A DNA stretch of 64,000 bases from Chryseobacterium sp. 18061 (GTDB taxonomy: Bacteria > Pseudomonadota > Gammaproteobacteria > Enterobacterales > Enterobacteriaceae): assembly GCA_902706205.1 (NCBI GenBank), contig CACSKA010000002.1, positions 1 through 64,000 of the forward strand. The letters run 5' to 3'. Shown here piece by piece: positions 49,401 through 60,617 of the stretch. Positions within the stretch are counted from its first letter, which is position 1, and every line of letters begins with the position of its first letter. A program made the position numbers and the translations under genes. A model generated the notes under the pieces. That model saw nothing but the letters and a program-made list of their open reading frames with translations. It did no database searches and was not told the origin of the DNA.

Positions 49401-50895
49401 GGGCCACTTCCCACGCTTCATCACGGCCCAATGGACCATTGATGGCGGCAACTAACTGGTATGCCTGCTCGAACTGGCTGTGCGCGGTTTGCGCTACGCT
49501 CATTTTCTGTTCGAGAGACAGCAGTTTTTCCGTGGCTTCCTGCTCTTTTGCTTTAAAGGTATCGAGCCACTCGTCGGCGCTGTCCGGGCTTAAGTCCGGC
49601 AGATGGCAAAGCGCTTTCGCGCGCTGCAATGCCTGCATAGCCTGATTGTACTGAATGGCGCGAGTTTGCTGCACGTCCAGTGCCTGCTGGTAATCGGCCA
49701 GCTGGCTTTTCAGTTCATCCACTTCCAGCTCAGCGGCTTCAGCGCGGCCTTCGTTTTCTTCTTGCTGTTCGGCGGCTTCGGCCACCACTTCATTTTGTTC
49801 TTCGAGGCGGATCTGCAGTTCATCGATATCCGCTTCATAGCGCTCGATTTTTTCCTGCTGACGCAGCGCGGTCTGAACCAGGTTCAGGTGATCGCTGGCC
49901 GCCTGGTAATCTGCTTCCAGGTCACCTTCAGCACCGTTGTGCTCTTGCAGTTCACGCGCCATATCGACATGTTTGAACTGCTCAGCGGCCAGCTGCTGAC
50001 GTGATGACAGCAGTTCGCGACGGAATTCGAGGGCTTTATCAAGATGCACGCGACGTTCGTTCGAATGGCGCATGTAGTCCGCGGCCACGTAGTCTGTGGC
50101 TTCGGAAATAAGATGCTTAAACAGGTCACGGTCCGACTGAGTGACGCGAATCGCTTCCAGCGTCATGCGGTTTTCACGCAGCGCCGCTTCCATATCCTGG
50201 AACGCTTTACGCACGCCGCCGTTTTCAGGCAACAGGTAGTCGCGCAACGAGCGGGTAATGGCGCTGGAAATACCGCCATACAGCGAGGCTTCAATCAGAC
50301 GGTAGTATTTACTACGATCTGACGCGGAACGCAGACGACGAGCGACAACACCCAAATCGAACATCAGCGAGTGGTAATCGGTGATGGAGTTAAACTGCTT
50401 GAATTGCACGCCTTCCATCCCTTCGAGCTTGTCTTTCAGCTCCTGAAGGGTCAGCACGCGTGCTTGTCTGTCGTTCAGCGTTTCAGTCACCAGCTCGGTT
50501 GGCTGGAAGGACATCGGTAGACCCTGGATAGCAAACGGTTTGATATCCACTTTACGGTCACGACCGGCAACCTGTTGCAAACGCACACCCACCAGCACAC
50601 GCTGATGACGCGAGTTCATCACGTCAAGCATCGAGTAACAGACACCGGCTTTCAGCTTACCGTGCAGACCTTTATCGCGGGAACCGCTGGTCGCACCGGC
50701 TTCGGTGGTGTTACGGAAGTGCAGTAACGTCAGATCGGGGATAAGCGCCGTAACGAACGCCGCCATCGTGGTGGATTTACCGGCACCGTTACCGCCCGAA
50801 AGCGTGGTCACCAGTTCATCGAGATCAAAGGTTCGGGCGAAAAAACCGTTCCAGTTAATCAGGGTTAATGAACGAAATTTACCGCGTTCAATCAT
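46447..50895 (-). CDS. mukB: Chromosome partition protein MukB (SMC-like)
   Basis: The product (1482 aa; E. coli 1486) is the ATPase of the MukBEF condensin, which extrudes DNA loops and positions origins. The N-terminal head holds Walker [10 protein letters not shown] (34-42); two very long coiled coils (rich in EQ/LR) flank the hinge at about 650-780; the C-terminal head holds the signature [14 protein letters not shown] and Walker [13 protein letters not shown]. The ATG overlaps the mukE stop (TAATG). Last gene of cmoM-mukF-mukE-mukB. Confidence 0.98.
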   Translation of the reverse strand: MIERGKFRSLTLINWNGFFARTFDLDELVTTLSGGNGAGKSTTMAAFVTALIPDLTLLHFRNTTEAGATSGSRDKGLHGKLKAGVCYSMLDVMNSRHQRVLVGVRLQQVAGRDRKVDIKPFAIQGLPMSFQPTELVTETLNDRQARVLTLQELKDKLEGMEGVQFKQFNSITDYHSLMFDLGVVARRLRSASDRSKYYRLIEASLYGGISSAITRSLRDYLLPENGGVRKAFQDMEAALRENRMTLEAIRVTQSDRDLFKHLISEATDYVAADYMRHSNERRVHLDKALEFRRELLSSRQQLAAEQFKHVDMARELQEHNGAEGDLEADYQAASDHLNLVQTALRQQEKIERYEADIDELQIRLEEQNEVVAEAAEQQEENEGRAEAAELEVDELKSQLADYQQALDVQQTRAIQYNQAMQALQRAKALCHLPDLSPDSADEWLDTFKAKEQEATEKLLSLEQKMSVAQTAHSQFEQAYQLVAAINGPLGRDEAWEVARDLLREGVNQRHLAEQSTALRGRLNELEQRLREQQDAERLLAEFCKRQGRHIEIDDLEALHMELEERISSLSDSVSSASEQRMTLRQELEQLQSRTKTLLQRAPIWLAAQSSLTQLCEQSGEAFESSQDVTEFMQQLLEREREAIVERDEVGARKRAVDDEIERLSQPGGSEDPRLNALAERFGGVLLSEIYDDVSLEDAPYFSALYGPSRHGIVVPDLSLIAEQLEGLEDCPEDLYLIEGDPSSFDDSVFSVDELEKAVVVKVADRQWRYSRFPTLPLFGRAARENRIESLHAEREILSERFATLSFDVQKTQRLHQAFSRFIGSHLAVAFEADPEAEIRKLNTRRGELERALSNHENDNQQSRAQFEQAKEGVSQLNRLLPRLNLLADETLADRVDEIQERLDEAQEAARFIQQHGNQLAKLEPVVSVLQSDPEQYEQLKEDFAYSQQVQRDARQQAFALTEVVQRRAHFGYTDSAEMLNGNTDLNEKLRQRLEQAEGERTRAREALRNHAAQLSQYSQVMASLKSSYDTKKELLTDLHRELQDIGVRADSGAEERARSRRDGLHTQLSNNRNRRNQLEKALTFCEAEMDNLTRKLRSLERNYLEMREQVVSAKAGWCAVMRLVKDNNVERRLHRRELAYLSADDLRSMSDKALGALRLAVADNEHLRDVLRMSEDPKRPERKIQFFVAVYQHLRERIRQDIIRTDDPVEAIEQMEIELGRLTEELTAREQKLAISSRSVANIIRKTIQREQNRIRQLNQGLQSVSFGQVNSVRLNVNVRETHSTLLEVLSEQHEQHQDLFNSNRLTFSEALAKLYQRLNPQIDMGQRTPQTIGEELLDYRNYLEMEVEVNRGSDGWLRAESGALSTGEAIGTGMSILVMVVQSWEDEARRLRGKDISPCRLLFLDEAARLDARSIATLFELCDRLEMQLIIAAPENISPEKGTTYKLVRKVFQNTEHVHVVGLRGFAPQLPEPLPGTADAS

Positions 50896-51605
50896 TATTC
50901 TTCCTCCCCGCTATCCGTGTCCGGTTGCGCATCGTCGTTCTCGTCATTGAGCTGCAAATGGTTTTCAATGGCCATCGCTTCACCATCGCGGATCATGCGC
51001 AGCTGCGCTTCGCGGGCATCATCGCCAGAGCGGACGTCAGCGCCGAAGCGGAAGACCGACTCTGTGATGCGGAATTTGCTGCTGTCGTGCCCCATAAACC
51101 ACACCATGCCAAGACGGCGCAGACGGTTGAGAGACGAACGCACTTTTTCCTGCAGTTTTTGTCTGTCGAGATCCGAACCAGTGGAGCGGTTATTTACCAG
51201 CTTCAGCAGCTTGGCTTCATCCGCCAGGCTCAACAGTTCGTCGTACAGTTCTTGCTGGGTGAAAATCCCCTCATTCGCCAGACGCTCTGGGCTGAGGTAG
51301 AGATAACAGAGAATTTTGCCGACCATCATGTCCACTTCGGACAACACCGAACGCGGAATGAGCGTGGTGGAACGCGGGCGCAAATAGAAAAAACCTTCCG
51401 GCGCACGAATCAGTTCCACGTTATAGCGGGTGTAAAACTCTTCCAGATACTCCTGGAAATCCATCAAAAAGGCATGGTTGTCCAGCTCGTCCAGACCGAT
51501 ATGACGGCCAGAACGCAGGGCGCTATCCAGCGCCGGGAATAACGGATTGGCCAGGGCCTGCGCCAGCTTAACTGGCATCACGTGTTCAATATTTGTCGAT
51601 GACAT
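50895..51605 (-). CDS. mukE: Chromosome partition protein MukE
   Basis: The product (236 aa; E. coli 234) is the winged-helix KITE subunit that bridges MukF and MukB. The start [20 protein letters not shown] matches E. coli, so ATG 51605 is used. The N-terminal winged helix contains [19 protein letters not shown]. The acidic C-terminal tail ([17 protein letters not shown]) is typical. Its start lies inside the end of mukF (20-bp overlap), and its stop overlaps mukB. Confidence 0.97.
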   Translation of the reverse strand: MSSTNIEHVMPVKLAQALANPLFPALDSALRSGRHIGLDELDNHAFLMDFQEYLEEFYTRYNVELIRAPEGFFYLRPRSTTLIPRSVLSEVDMMVGKILCYLYLSPERLANEGIFTQQELYDELLSLADEAKLLKLVNNRSTGSDLDRQKLQEKVRSSLNRLRRLGMVWFMGHDSSKFRITESVFRFGADVRSGDDAREAQLRMIRDGEAMAIENHLQLNDENDDAQPDTDSGEEE

Positions 51606-52908
51606 GTGCCTGTACCTTGGCTCCGTAATCATTAATCGGCTGCCACTTCGGCGACAGTCCGGTGAAATCTGCTTGTGCTACGCCCAGACGAACAGCCTGA
51701 TCGACCACGATCCGCGCAACATCGAAGTGGCGCGCGCGCGGGTATTGTGCGAGATATTCGCGCACCACCAGGCCCAAATCCAGCGGCAGTCCTTTATTTT
51801 TGTAGATAACCAGCTGCTCTTCGATAAGCGCCGCCAGCTGTTCACGGATTTCGTTAAATTCTTCGTATTCGAGGTCCGGTGGAAGTTCCCCGGTCACCTC
51901 TTCGTCACGCAGCATCATCTCTTCGTCACGCATGTCGAACAGACGGTCAGCGTTCGCATAGGTCAGCGCCCACGGCGCATCGAAGTAGTTCTGTACCGAA
52001 ACGCGCAGACGCTGAGCGAAGACGCGGTTTTTATCCATATCGATGGCGGTACGGATAAATTTATGCACGTGTCTGTCGTAGCCAATCCACAGGTCGATAG
52101 CCTGCTGGCCCCAACTGACAATACGATCGAGTTTGCTTTGCAGGTCGAACACCAGACGATCGACGAAATGCAGATCGTCGTACGTCATGGTGGAATCCTG
52201 AATACGCAGCAGGTTGGCCTGCAGCTTGTCGCCCGCAGCTTCCAGCGTATCCTGCAGTTCGCGCAGGGTGCCGGAGGTTTCTGACAGTAGCATTTCACAG
52301 CTGGAAATCGCCGCCCGCCAGTCTTTGTTCAACAGCTGCGCGATATCGTCTTTGACCGTTTGCTGCTGTTCGTCCATCAGACGCTGCGTAAGATCGATGC
52401 TGTCAAAGATTTCCGCAACGGAATATTTCAATGGGGCATAGACGTTACGATGCCAGTGAAACTCATCGCCGCCTTCATCGGCGGCATCTGCCGCGCGTTT
52501 CAGCTCACCACCGACAATAGACAACTGCATCGACAGGCGCAGCGTTGAGAATTCACGCTGGCGGATGTAGTAGTCGGTAATCCCGATGCCAAGCGGCGTC
52601 AGACGGTAGATGGCGTTGCCTTCGGTGATTTCGCTGGTAAAGCGGTTCAGCAGACGTTGACGCACCATATCGTTGATCGCGTTGTTTGCGCGCACGCTGA
52701 TGGTTTCGCTGGTTTGCTCAAACGCATCACTGACGTGACGGAAAGCATCAATCAGCTCACCTTCGGTAAGCTCACCTTCAAGCCGTTCGCCATTCAGCGT
52801 TGCTACGGCCATCAGGAACGAAAGCCTGTCGACCGGCAACGAGATCGAAAAATCATTTTTTCTGGCCCAGGCAACCAGTTCGGGGACTGTCTGGGAAAAA
52901 TCACTCAT
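51586..52908 (-). CDS. mukF: Kleisin MukF
   Basis: The product (440 aa, E. coli length) is the kleisin that dimerises through its N-terminal winged-helix domain (about 1-120) and links two MukB heads. A central helical region contains QLNKDW-like segments, followed by an acidic linker ([18 protein letters not shown]) and a C-terminal winged helix. Its start overlaps the cmoM stop by 8 bp and its end overlaps mukE, so translation is coupled along the operon. Confidence 0.97.
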   Translation of the reverse strand: MSDFSQTVPELVAWARKNDFSISLPVDRLSFLMAVATLNGERLEGELTEGELIDAFRHVSDAFEQTSETISVRANNAINDMVRQRLLNRFTSEITEGNAIYRLTPLGIGITDYYIRQREFSTLRLSMQLSIVGGELKRAADAADEGGDEFHWHRNVYAPLKYSVAEIFDSIDLTQRLMDEQQQTVKDDIAQLLNKDWRAAISSCEMLLSETSGTLRELQDTLEAAGDKLQANLLRIQDSTMTYDDLHFVDRLVFDLQSKLDRIVSWGQQAIDLWIGYDRHVHKFIRTAIDMDKNRVFAQRLRVSVQNYFDAPWALTYANADRLFDMRDEEMMLRDEEVTGELPPDLEYEEFNEIREQLAALIEEQLVIYKNKGLPLDLGLVVREYLAQYPRARHFDVARIVVDQAVRLGVAQADFTGLSPKWQPINDYGAKVQAHVIDKY

Positions 52909-53695
52909 TGTTAGTCCTTGTATCTACCTGCGGTTTGAGCGCGGTGACATGAATATAGCGACCCAGGCTAATCCAGGGTTCCTCACGGCAATAGCGTGTT
53001 TCTAATGCCAGCAGCTGTTCGTAACGCTCGTGCTGCTTATGTTTTTCACGCAGATAATCATGAAAGACCCGCACACCGGTTTTACTGGTTATCAGCCAGC
53101 CGGACTCTTGCAGCCACTGATATACCTGCTGCGGTTCGCGTGGGTAGTTCGGCGAAAGCTTACGTTTTCGGGTCTTCGGCATGCCGGCTTCGACGTAATC
53201 AAAGTTCGTCACCACCATGTTATGCATCAGCAGACCGTTAGCATTGTAGAACATTAACGACAACGCGCCGCCCGGACGCAGCACCGACCACAACGCGTCT
53301 AAAACCGCTTGCGGATTGACCACCCACTCCAGCACTGCATGGCACAATATCAGATCAACCGGCCTTTCCAAATGTCCGGCAATCTCCTGCACCGGGCATT
53401 GTACAAAATGCATGTTGTGGCTCACACCTTTCTCGTCGGCAGCCTGTTTTGCCAGGGCTATCATCTCAGCTGACAGATCGCATAGGGTAACATGATGCCC
53501 CCGTTCTGCCATCCGAATTGCCGTTTGCCCGGCCCCACCGCCACCGTCCAGAATGTGTAATGGCGCTTCGCCAAAAGACGCCAACAGGATGTCTAAATCC
53601 TGCCAGAGGATCGCCTGACGCAGTTGGCCCTTGGTCGTGCCATAGATATTGCGCGAAAATCGTTCCGCGATACCATCGAAATTGCGATCCTGCAC
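52901..53695 (-). CDS. cmoM: tRNA 5-carboxymethoxyuridine methyltransferase CmoM
   Basis: The product (264 aa; E. coli 261) adds the methyl ester that turns cmo5U34 into mcmo5U34 in certain tRNAs, using SAM; older name smtA. The SAM motif I is [20 protein letters not shown], with CDLSAEMI as acidic loop. The start is a GTG at 53695 (VQDRNFDG) with GGAG 6 bp before it and the E. coli N-terminus; a second GTG at 53707 gives four extra residues but has a poorer ribosome site. It is the first gene of the muk operon. Confidence 0.93.
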   Translation of the reverse strand: MQDRNFDGIAERFSRNIYGTTKGQLRQAILWQDLDILLASFGEAPLHILDGGGGAGQTAIRMAERGHHVTLCDLSAEMIALAKQAADEKGVSHNMHFVQCPVQEIAGHLERPVDLILCHAVLEWVVNPQAVLDALWSVLRPGGALSLMFYNANGLLMHNMVVTNFDYVEAGMPKTRKRKLSPNYPREPQQVYQWLQESGWLITSKTGVRVFHDYLREKHKQHERYEQLLALETRYCREEPWISLGRYIHVTALKPQVDTRTNNE

Positions 53696-53817
53696 GCTGG
53701 ACTCCACTTGCCTGCCACAAAACCGCTATTTTGTCATACCCACAGCGAGAGGGAAGCTATCTGGTGTAATATCCGTGCATATCCCCTGTCAGATGGTCAA
53801 AAAAGGAACCAACAAGG

Positions 53818-54594
53818 ATGCTTTTTACGCTAAAGAAGTACATTGGCGGCATGATTTTACCGTTACCGTTGCTGCTGTTACTGATGGCGCTCGGCCTGGC
53901 GCTGCTCTGGTTCAGCCGATTCCAGCGCAGTGGTAAGATTTGTCTTAGTATTGGTTGGCTGGCGCTGTTGTTGCTAAGCCTGCAACCGGTCGCCGATGCA
54001 TTACTCAAGCCAATTGAAAGCACCTATCCAACCTGGCGGGGCACGGAGCGCGTCGGGTACGTTGTGGTTTTGGGCGGGGGTTATACCTGGAACCCCGAAT
54101 GGGCACCGAGTTCTAATCTGATCAATAACAGCCTGCCGCGTCTAACAGAAGGGATCCGCTTATGGCAGGCCAATCCAGGTGCTAAGATGATTTTCACCGG
54201 CGCCGCGGCCAAAACCAATCCCGTAAGTACCGGGGAAGCCGGTGCACGCGTCGCGGAGAGCCTGGGCGTACCGCGCAGCGATATTATCGTGCTGGATAAA
54301 CCGAAAGATACGGAAGAAGAAGCCGCTGCGGTAAAAGCAGCAATTGGCGATGCGCCGTTCCTGTTGGTGACGTCCGCCTCACACTTACCGCGAGCGATGA
54401 TTTTCTTCCGCCATGCAGGTCTGAATCCACTGCCTGCTCCAGCTAATCAGCTGGCCATTGAATCACCGCTCAATCCGTGGGAGCGCCTGATTCCTTCTCC
54501 TGTCTGGTTGATGCACAGCGACCGTGTGGGCTATGAAACGCTGGGCCGTATTTGGCAATGGCTAAAAGGCAGCTCAGGCGAGCCAGGGGAGTAA
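53818..54594 (+). CDS. elyC: Envelope protein ElyC (DUF218)
   Basis: The product (258 aa; E. coli 259) has two N-terminal membrane helices (about 10-27 and 40-57) followed by a periplasmic DUF218 domain with VVVLGGGYT, LPRLTEGIRLWQANPG and LVTSASHLPRAMIFFRHAG. ElyC is needed for normal peptidoglycan synthesis at low temperature. Divergent from cmoM; its last 21 bp overlap the end of convergent ycbJ. Confidence 0.95.
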   Translation: MLFTLKKYIGGMILPLPLLLLLMALGLALLWFSRFQRSGKICLSIGWLALLLLSLQPVADALLKPIESTYPTWRGTERVGYVVVLGGGYTWNPEWAPSSNLINNSLPRLTEGIRLWQANPGAKMIFTGAAAKTNPVSTGEAGARVAESLGVPRSDIIVLDKPKDTEEEAAAVKAAIGDAPFLLVTSASHLPRAMIFFRHAGLNPLPAPANQLAIESPLNPWERLIPSPVWLMHSDRVGYETLGRIWQWLKGSSGEPGE

Positions 54595-55467
54595 AGATTT
54601 CGACGCCAAATCGAAATTGGCACGGTTAAATCGCCCGGTGTTTACCAATTGGGCGACTTCATCCCACAGCAGATACAACCAGCGGCGCCAGAGGAAGGAT
54701 TCAGACACTGGCGCACGCTGGAGATAGTGCCACAGCAACCCTTCAGCCAGCCCACTCTCCGACAATCGGAACAGCTCGTACTCCCGTGGCGCCCACAGCA
54801 TAATGCCCGGCCCGACCATCGCCAGCAGCTGATCGCTGCGGGAATCTTTCAGCATACTGCGCAGCGTAAAGTTGCCATGCACCATGACGCAATTATCATT
54901 AAAACCGTCAAACAGCATGGGCAGACATTCTCGCGTGCGAAACAGGATCCGTTTGTCCTGCATGGTGAGCCCGGTGTTGTTGTAGAGATTCAACGTGCTC
55001 CACAGCATTTCGACGCGCTGGCGATACCAGAGCGGCCAGAGATTTTCCTGCGTGCTGTCAACCGTGCCTACGCAGCCGCCGCTGTCCTGCCGATGCCAGG
55101 CCAGTAATGCCTCGACTATCTGATCTTTCAACTGCTCCCAGCGATCCGGCGTTCTGGCAGGAGCCTCCACTGATACGCCGCGTAGCCGTTCGAGCAACAA
55201 GAAATCCGGCCCCGGATGTTCTTCATGCGTCATCACGCCATAAACCACCGGCATACGAACGGTCCCACTGCGGGCCAACGTTGATATTTTCCAGGCCAGT
55301 TGCTGCGCAAGCCCCGGCGTAGTGAAACTCCGGGCCAGCAACGGCATCGGGTTTCCCTGAGCATCGTATAGCGACCACAGTGATGAGTCTGTTTTCTCAC
55401 TCACACACTCCACCCGACTCAGCTTCTCACCCAGCAAGTGGCTCAGTTCGGCACGCAGTTGTTCCAT
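54574..55467 (-). CDS. ycbJ: Kinase-fold protein YcbJ of unknown function
   Basis: The product (297 aa, E. coli length) has a phosphotransferase-like (APH/choline kinase) pattern: MVHGNFTLRSMLKD takes the place of the HGD catalytic segment, and GPGIMLWAPREYELFRL the metal-binding region, but both are degenerate. No substrate is known. Convergent with elyC with a 21-bp overlap. The 139-bp gap upstream to kdsB contains a GC-rich palindrome. Confidence 0.88.
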   Translation of the reverse strand: MEQLRAELSHLLGEKLSRVECVSEKTDSSLWSLYDAQGNPMPLLARSFTTPGLAQQLAWKISTLARSGTVRMPVVYGVMTHEEHPGPDFLLLERLRGVSVEAPARTPDRWEQLKDQIVEALLAWHRQDSGGCVGTVDSTQENLWPLWYRQRVEMLWSTLNLYNNTGLTMQDKRILFRTRECLPMLFDGFNDNCVMVHGNFTLRSMLKDSRSDQLLAMVGPGIMLWAPREYELFRLSESGLAEGLLWHYLQRAPVSESFLWRRWLYLLWDEVAQLVNTGRFNRANFDLASKSLLPWLA

Positions 55468-55577
55468 ATCTGGTTACCCTTGTGAAGACTACTGTTTTTA
55501 TAATGAGCGCCGATGCCGGAGATGTCACCGGATAAGATCAAAAACGGGGAAAAAGAAGATAGAGGGAACGGGAAACA

Positions 55578-55599
55578 CTCCCCTCCGGGCGGAGGGGAG
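55578..55599. repeat. C/T-rich palindrome downstream of kdsB
   Basis: CTCCCCTCC-GGGC-GGAGGGGAG, 8 bp after the kdsB stop, similar in kind to the pair at 34089-34141. It lacks a T-run, so it may be an RNA-end stabiliser or a dispersed repeat rather than a canonical terminator. Confidence 0.6.
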
Positions 55600-55606
55600 A
55601 AGGCGA

Positions 55607-56353
55607 TTAGCGCAGTTCTGCGCGCACGCGAGCGAGATCTTCAGGGGTATCAACCCCGGTACCTGGGACTTCTTTCGCCACGGCAACGTGGATTTTTTCG
55701 CCGTACCACAGCACGCGTAGCTGTTCGAGCATTTCGATTTGCTCAAGCGGACTCGGTGCCCAGTTGACGTAACGACGAATGAAACCCGCGCGGTAGCCGT
55801 AGATACCAATGTGGCGCAGCAGCGTATCACCAATTGCGTCGCGGCTTTGAGCGAAACGGTCACGGTCCCACGGAATAGTGGCGCGTGAGAAATAGAGCGC
55901 GTAGCCTTGCGCGTCCATCACGACTTTGACTGCATTCGGATTGAAGGCTTCTTCCGCATCGTGAATAGGCACTGCGAGCGTCGCCATTCCAGACTGGCTG
56001 GCGGCCAGGTTTTCAGCGACCTGCCGAATGATAACTGGCGGGATCATCGGCTCATCACCCTGAACGTTGACGATCAGCGTGTCATCGCTGAATCCGCATT
56101 TTTCCACCACTTCGGCCAGACGTTCGGTCCCGGACTGGTGATCGGCCCGAGTCATGCAAACTTCGCCGCCTGCGGCCTCGACGGCGCGCGCGACGTCTTC
56201 ATTGTCCGTCGCAACGATAATGCGCTCAGCGCCAGACTCACGGGCTCTTTCAAGCACATGCACAATCATTGGCTTGCCGTTAATGTCCTGCAGCGGTTTG
56301 CCCGGCAGACGGGTGGAAGCGTAACGCGCGGGAATGATGACGACAAAACTCAT
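55607..56353 (-). CDS. kdsB: CMP-Kdo synthetase
   Basis: The product (248 aa, E. coli length) activates Kdo with CTP to CMP-Kdo for the inner core of lipopolysaccharide. The nucleotide-binding start is [26 protein letters not shown], with [10 protein letters not shown] and ATNDE-like [10 protein letters not shown]. It overlaps ycaR by 4 bp. Part of the lipid A and core group msbA-lpxK-ycaQ-ycaR-kdsB, all on the minus strand. Confidence 0.98.
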   Translation of the reverse strand: MSFVVIIPARYASTRLPGKPLQDINGKPMIVHVLERARESGAERIIVATDNEDVARAVEAAGGEVCMTRADHQSGTERLAEVVEKCGFSDDTLIVNVQGDEPMIPPVIIRQVAENLAASQSGMATLAVPIHDAEEAFNPNAVKVVMDAQGYALYFSRATIPWDRDRFAQSRDAIGDTLLRHIGIYGYRAGFIRRYVNWAPSPLEQIEMLEQLRVLWYGEKIHVAVAKEVPGTGVDTPEDLARVRAELR

Positions 56354-56532
56354 GGATGGCTCTCTTCTGCGCTCAATGGACGGGCTTCGTTTTCCAGCAG
56401 GACGGGAATTCCGTCACGCAGCGGGAAAGCCAGGCTGTCGAGTTTGCAGATAAGCTCTTGCTTATCCTGACTGTAATAGAGCTTTCCGTTGCAGACCGGA
56501 CAAGCGATGATTTCAAGTAAGCGGTGATCCAT
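56350..56532 (-). CDS. ycaR: Trm112-like small protein YcaR
   Basis: The product (60 aa, E. coli length) has [18 protein letters not shown], the UPF0434/Trm112p zinc-ribbon-like start with one CxxC (CPVC). The start at 56532 follows GGAGG; the frame is open 15 codons further but without similarity. Coupled to kdsB by a 4-bp overlap. Function is unknown. Confidence 0.93.
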   Translation of the reverse strand: MDHRLLEIIACPVCNGKLYYSQDKQELICKLDSLAFPLRDGIPVLLENEARPLSAEESHP

Positions 56533-56585
56533 AGTTCCTCCAGATGGACCGAAAAAGTATCTGCCGCAGCATAGCACAGAGCCGT

Positions 56586-57815
56586 TTATGCGGCGTCAAT
56601 TTCCCATCCCTTTGGCTGAGCGTTGAAAAGTTCAGCAGGTCGATGGTTAAGTAGCACGCGTCCGGCACCTTGCCAGCGCGCAAAATCATTGATGGCTTGC
56701 ATCAGGCCTTTTTCCAGCGCCTGGCTCACCCGCACGCCGTCTTGCAAATAGACGGCAAAGATTTCCAGCACGCCGGTTTTACGGTGCATTTTGCTGTCCA
56801 TCCGCCCCACCAGTTTTCCCTGGTGCAGTAACGGCAGAACAAAATAACCAAACTGGCGCTTCGGTGCAGGCGTGTAACATTCAAGCCGATAGGTAAAATC
56901 GAAAAGCTGCTCAGCACGCTTGCGGTCCCAGACTACTGGGTCAAATGGCGAAAGCACTGCGCTGTGGGTGGCGGTCAATTTTCCCGCCTGCGCATCCTCT
57001 AGCAGAGGCTGTAAATCAGCATGCAGCCACATCGCCCCAAGCCCTTTGACATCAACAGGAATTATTAGCCCCTCTTCTTGCCAGCGTGCAAGTAAGGCAG
57101 GCAACGCAGGCTGCCGTAAACGGTAGTAATCCGCCAGCCATTGGCCGCGAAAAATGCCGAGACTTCGGGCGCTGTTTTGCAGCATTAATTCTTCGGCCTG
57201 TTCCTGAGCGAGCAGATCGCGCTCGTCGTCCCAATGCGGCATCACCCGTGAGGTCAAATCGTATATACGTTGAAAATTATGGCGGCCAATCACCATTACT
57301 TTCCCGGCGGTGAACAGCCCTTCCAGATGGCGCTTGTGCGGCTTCCATTCCCACCAGCCGCTGGCACCTTTACCGGGATGCTCAAAATCCGCCGAGCGAA
57401 CCGGCCCGTTTTGCTGAATGTGCTCGATGAGCAACTCTATTTCAGCGGCATGCTCCACCATCCACTCTTTGCGATACTTCCAGCCCATCGTGTCGGGCGA
57501 AAGCATCCGATGGCGAATCAGTGAAAAGTCACTTCTCGGTAAGAAGCAGGCTTCGTGGGCCCAGTACTCCATCAGCTCTCCACGGTTTAATGCCTCGTCA
57601 AGCCAGTGTGATGGATAGCTGCCCAGGCGACTGAATAACACCAGCCAGGGGCTGCGCGCAACGACGTTAATGGTGTCGATTTGCAGTAAAGACATGCGTT
57701 GAATGGTAGAAAGAATGTCACCCGGTTTCGGGCAACGACGGGGCTTTTTGAGTAACCCCTGAGCGGCAAGATGAAGATGGCGTGCGGCATTTAGTGAAAG
57801 CGTTACTTCTGACAT
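56586..57815 (-). CDS. ycaQ: DNA crosslink glycosylase YcaQ (AlkX)
   Basis: The product (409 aa; E. coli 410) belongs to the HTH_42 family of winged-helix DNA glycosylases that unhook interstrand crosslinks from nitrogen mustards. The catalytic Q-phi-D motif is QID at residues 45-47 in [35 protein letters not shown] and [19 protein letters not shown] are further conserved parts. It lies between lpxK (40 bp) and ycaR (53 bp) on the same strand. Confidence 0.94.
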   Translation of the reverse strand: MSEVTLSLNAARHLHLAAQGLLKKPRRCPKPGDILSTIQRMSLLQIDTINVVARSPWLVLFSRLGSYPSHWLDEALNRGELMEYWAHEACFLPRSDFSLIRHRMLSPDTMGWKYRKEWMVEHAAEIELLIEHIQQNGPVRSADFEHPGKGASGWWEWKPHKRHLEGLFTAGKVMVIGRHNFQRIYDLTSRVMPHWDDERDLLAQEQAEELMLQNSARSLGIFRGQWLADYYRLRQPALPALLARWQEEGLIIPVDVKGLGAMWLHADLQPLLEDAQAGKLTATHSAVLSPFDPVVWDRKRAEQLFDFTYRLECYTPAPKRQFGYFVLPLLHQGKLVGRMDSKMHRKTGVLEIFAVYLQDGVRVSQALEKGLMQAINDFARWQGAGRVLLNHRPAELFNAQPKGWEIDAA

Positions 57816-57855
57816 TCGAAGTCCTCGTCAGCTCTGCCTGCCCGCACGCGGTACG

Positions 57856-58836
57856 CTAGCGTTGCGCCAGGCTCACCAGTTTCTGAATCAACCGTGTGGC
57901 CTGCTCGTCGTCAAAAACAGCGTCCACCGGTAAATACCACCAGTTTTCTTCGGCAAAAGCGCGACACTTGACCGCGTCTTTTTCCGTCATTACCAGCGTT
58001 TGCTTGTTGGTCGCGAGGGCTTGTACATCCGCTGCACTTAACGCCTGATGATCGCCCAATGCCACGATTTTCACCGGCTGCACGCCGCAGCTTTCAAGGG
58101 TGGCAAAAAAACGCGGGGGATGGCCAATTCCAGCCATAGCGACAACGTCCGTCAGCAAAGAGACGCTACGTTTTTCGCCCGTTTTAAGGTTAACGGCCAT
58201 GCCAGGGCGCAGCTGCATCGGGATTTCCCCCGCACGCGGTACGCCACCATTGACGATAACCGCATCCACGCGTTTCAGACGTGACGCGCGTTCGCGCATC
58301 GGCCCGGCGGGCAACCACCAGCCATTGCCAAAACGACGGATGCCATCAATCACAACGATTTCAACATCACGCGCGAGGCGGTAATGCTGGAGACCATCGT
58401 CGGTGATGATGATTTGCAGATCATGCGCTGCCAGCAATGCCTGAACAGCCTCACTGCGGTTCGGGGAAACGGCGACGGGCGCCCCGGTACGTTGATAAAT
58501 CAACACCGGTTCATCGCCCGCTTCGTCAGTGGTGGTGTCTGAGGTTAACAGCAATGGATAATGAGCTGCTTTGCCGCCGTAGCCGCGAGAAACGACGCCT
58601 GCTTTAATGCCGTGCTGCTGAAGTTGCTCCACCAGCCAGATAGCGACTGGCGTTTTACCGTTGCCGCCTGCGGTGAGATTCCCTACCACCGCGACCGGAA
58701 CCGGCGCACGCCAGGCTTTCTGAATACCTAAACGATAGCTGAGACGAATGACGCCGCTCACCAGGCCATACAGCCAGGAGAGCGGCAACAGCAGCAACCA
58801 GAGCGGGGATTCCCCAGACCAGATACGTGCGATCAT
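57856..58836 (-). CDS. lpxK: Tetraacyldisaccharide 4'-kinase
   Basis: The product (326 aa; E. coli 328) phosphorylates the 4' position of the lipid A disaccharide, the sixth Raetz-pathway step, at the inner face of the inner membrane. An N-terminal hydrophobic helix (about 12-30) anchors it; the P-loop is [11 protein letters not shown] (52-62). [11 protein letters not shown] has the catalytic Asp region. Its ATG overlaps the msbA stop (ATGA), coupling the last lipid A kinase step to the flippase. Confidence 0.97.
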   Translation of the reverse strand: MIARIWSGESPLWLLLLPLSWLYGLVSGVIRLSYRLGIQKAWRAPVPVAVVGNLTAGGNGKTPVAIWLVEQLQQHGIKAGVVSRGYGGKAAHYPLLLTSDTTTDEAGDEPVLIYQRTGAPVAVSPNRSEAVQALLAAHDLQIIITDDGLQHYRLARDVEIVVIDGIRRFGNGWWLPAGPMRERASRLKRVDAVIVNGGVPRAGEIPMQLRPGMAVNLKTGEKRSVSLLTDVVAMAGIGHPPRFFATLESCGVQPVKIVALGDHQALSAADVQALATNKQTLVMTEKDAVKCRAFAEENWWYLPVDAVFDDEQATRLIQKLVSLAQR

Positions 58837-60581
58837 TGCCCAAATTGCATTTTATGCAGCTGAGCATAGACGCCGCGATGTTCCAGCAGATCCTGATGAC
58901 TACCGCGCTCAACGATACGCCCATCTTCGACGACGACAATTTCATCGGCTTTTTCGATGGTGGACAGTCGGTGAGCGATCACCAGAGAAGTACGATTTTT
59001 TTGCAGTTCATCCAGCGCGGCCTGAATGGCACGTTCGGACTCGGTATCCAGGGCTGACGTCGCTTCATCCAGAATCAGGATCGGGCTGTCACGAAGCAGC
59101 GCGCGGGCAATAGCGATACGCTGCCGCTGACCGCCGGAAAGCAACACGCCATTCTCACCAATCACCGTGTCCAGGCCGTTATCCATCTTACTGATGAAGT
59201 CCATGGCGTAAGCCATTGTCGCGGCCTTCTCAATATCTTCACGGCTGTAAAGATCGGTACGGGCGTAAGCGATGTTATTCGCCACGGTATCGTTGAACAG
59301 ATGAACGTTCTGCGAAACCAGCGCCACCTGGTCGCGAAGCGATGCCAGGGTGTATTCGCGGATATCGTGTCCGTCGAGCACAATGTTGCCTGTATCCACA
59401 TCATAGAAACGCGTAATCAGACTCGCGATGGTGGACTTACCCGAACCGGAACGTCCCACCAGTGCGACAGTTTTCCCTTCAGCAACATGCAGATTGATGT
59501 CACGCAGCGCAGGCACTTCGCGGCCTGGATACGTAAAGGTGACGTCTTTAAATTCGAGATTACCCTTCGCACGTTCAACAACGCGGGTACCTTGGTCTTT
59601 TTCCTGCTCGGTATCGAGGATAGCGAACAGCGTCTGGCAGGCCGCCATACCACGCTGGAACTGGGCATTGACGTTGGTCAGAGACTTCAGAGGACGCATT
59701 AACGCGATCATTGAAGAGAACACAACCGTGATGGTACCCGCAGTCAACGTTTCCATTACGCTCGGGAAGCTCGCCGCATAGAGTACAAAGGCCAGCGCCA
59801 GCGACGCAATCAGCTGAATGATTGGGTCAGAGATTGAAGAAGCAGAAACCATCTTCATACCCTGCAAACGCATTTTATTGCTGACTTTATCGAAACGCTT
59901 GGTTTCGACCTCTTGACCGCCAAACATCAGGACTTCTTTATGCCCTTTAAGCATTTGCTCTGCACTGGTGGTCACCTGCCCCATCGTGTTTTGCATATTT
60001 TTACTGATGCTGCGGAAACGCTTGGACACATGGCGAATAGCAAAGGAAACAATCGGGGCCAGTACGAGAAGGATCACCGACAGCTGCCAGCTGTACCAGA
60101 ACATCATGATAAACAGGCCGATAATTGAGGCCCCTTCACGGACTACGGTAATCAGTGCGCTGGAAGAGGATGAAGCAACCTGTTCGGAGTCATAGGTGAT
60201 ACGTGACAGCAAGGTACCGGTGGACTGTTTGTCGAAAAACGAGACCGGCATACCCATCATATGGCCGAAAAGGCGGCGGCGCATGGTCATGACCACTTTG
60301 CCCGAAACCCAGGAAATACAGTAGCTTGATATGTAGCTGGTCACGCCACGGAGGATCATCAATCCGATGACCACCAGCGGCATCCACAGCAGCACTGAGC
60401 GGTCCGTTTTCCCAAAACCATCATCCAGTAACGGTTTAAGAAGCGACAGCATAAAGGTGTCACTGGCAGCGTTAAGTACCAACGCGACTGCAGCCACGAT
60501 AAGGCCAGCTTTAAAAGGCGCAATCGTTGGCCAAAGTCGGCGGAAAGTCTGCCACGTGGAGAGATCTTTGTCGTTCTGCAT
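58833..60581 (-). CDS. msbA: Lipid A ABC flippase MsbA
   Basis: The product (582 aa, E. coli length) is a half-transporter that flips core-lipid A across the inner membrane. Six membrane helices (about 20-310) are followed by the ABC domain with Walker [11 protein letters not shown]-loop [11 protein letters not shown], signature LSGGQRQR, Walker [13 protein letters not shown] and H-loop IAHRLST. It follows comEC by 36 bp and overlaps lpxK by 4 bp. Confidence 0.98.
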   Translation of the reverse strand: MQNDKDLSTWQTFRRLWPTIAPFKAGLIVAAVALVLNAASDTFMLSLLKPLLDDGFGKTDRSVLLWMPLVVIGLMILRGVTSYISSYCISWVSGKVVMTMRRRLFGHMMGMPVSFFDKQSTGTLLSRITYDSEQVASSSSSALITVVREGASIIGLFIMMFWYSWQLSVILLVLAPIVSFAIRHVSKRFRSISKNMQNTMGQVTTSAEQMLKGHKEVLMFGGQEVETKRFDKVSNKMRLQGMKMVSASSISDPIIQLIASLALAFVLYAASFPSVMETLTAGTITVVFSSMIALMRPLKSLTNVNAQFQRGMAACQTLFAILDTEQEKDQGTRVVERAKGNLEFKDVTFTYPGREVPALRDINLHVAEGKTVALVGRSGSGKSTIASLITRFYDVDTGNIVLDGHDIREYTLASLRDQVALVSQNVHLFNDTVANNIAYARTDLYSREDIEKAATMAYAMDFISKMDNGLDTVIGENGVLLSGGQRQRIAIARALLRDSPILILDEATSALDTESERAIQAALDELQKNRTSLVIAHRLSTIEKADEIVVVEDGRIVERGSHQDLLEHRGVYAQLHKMQFGQ

Positions 60582-60617
60582 TCAAAAAACCAGCTTATGT
60601 TGAGATAGCCGCACATT

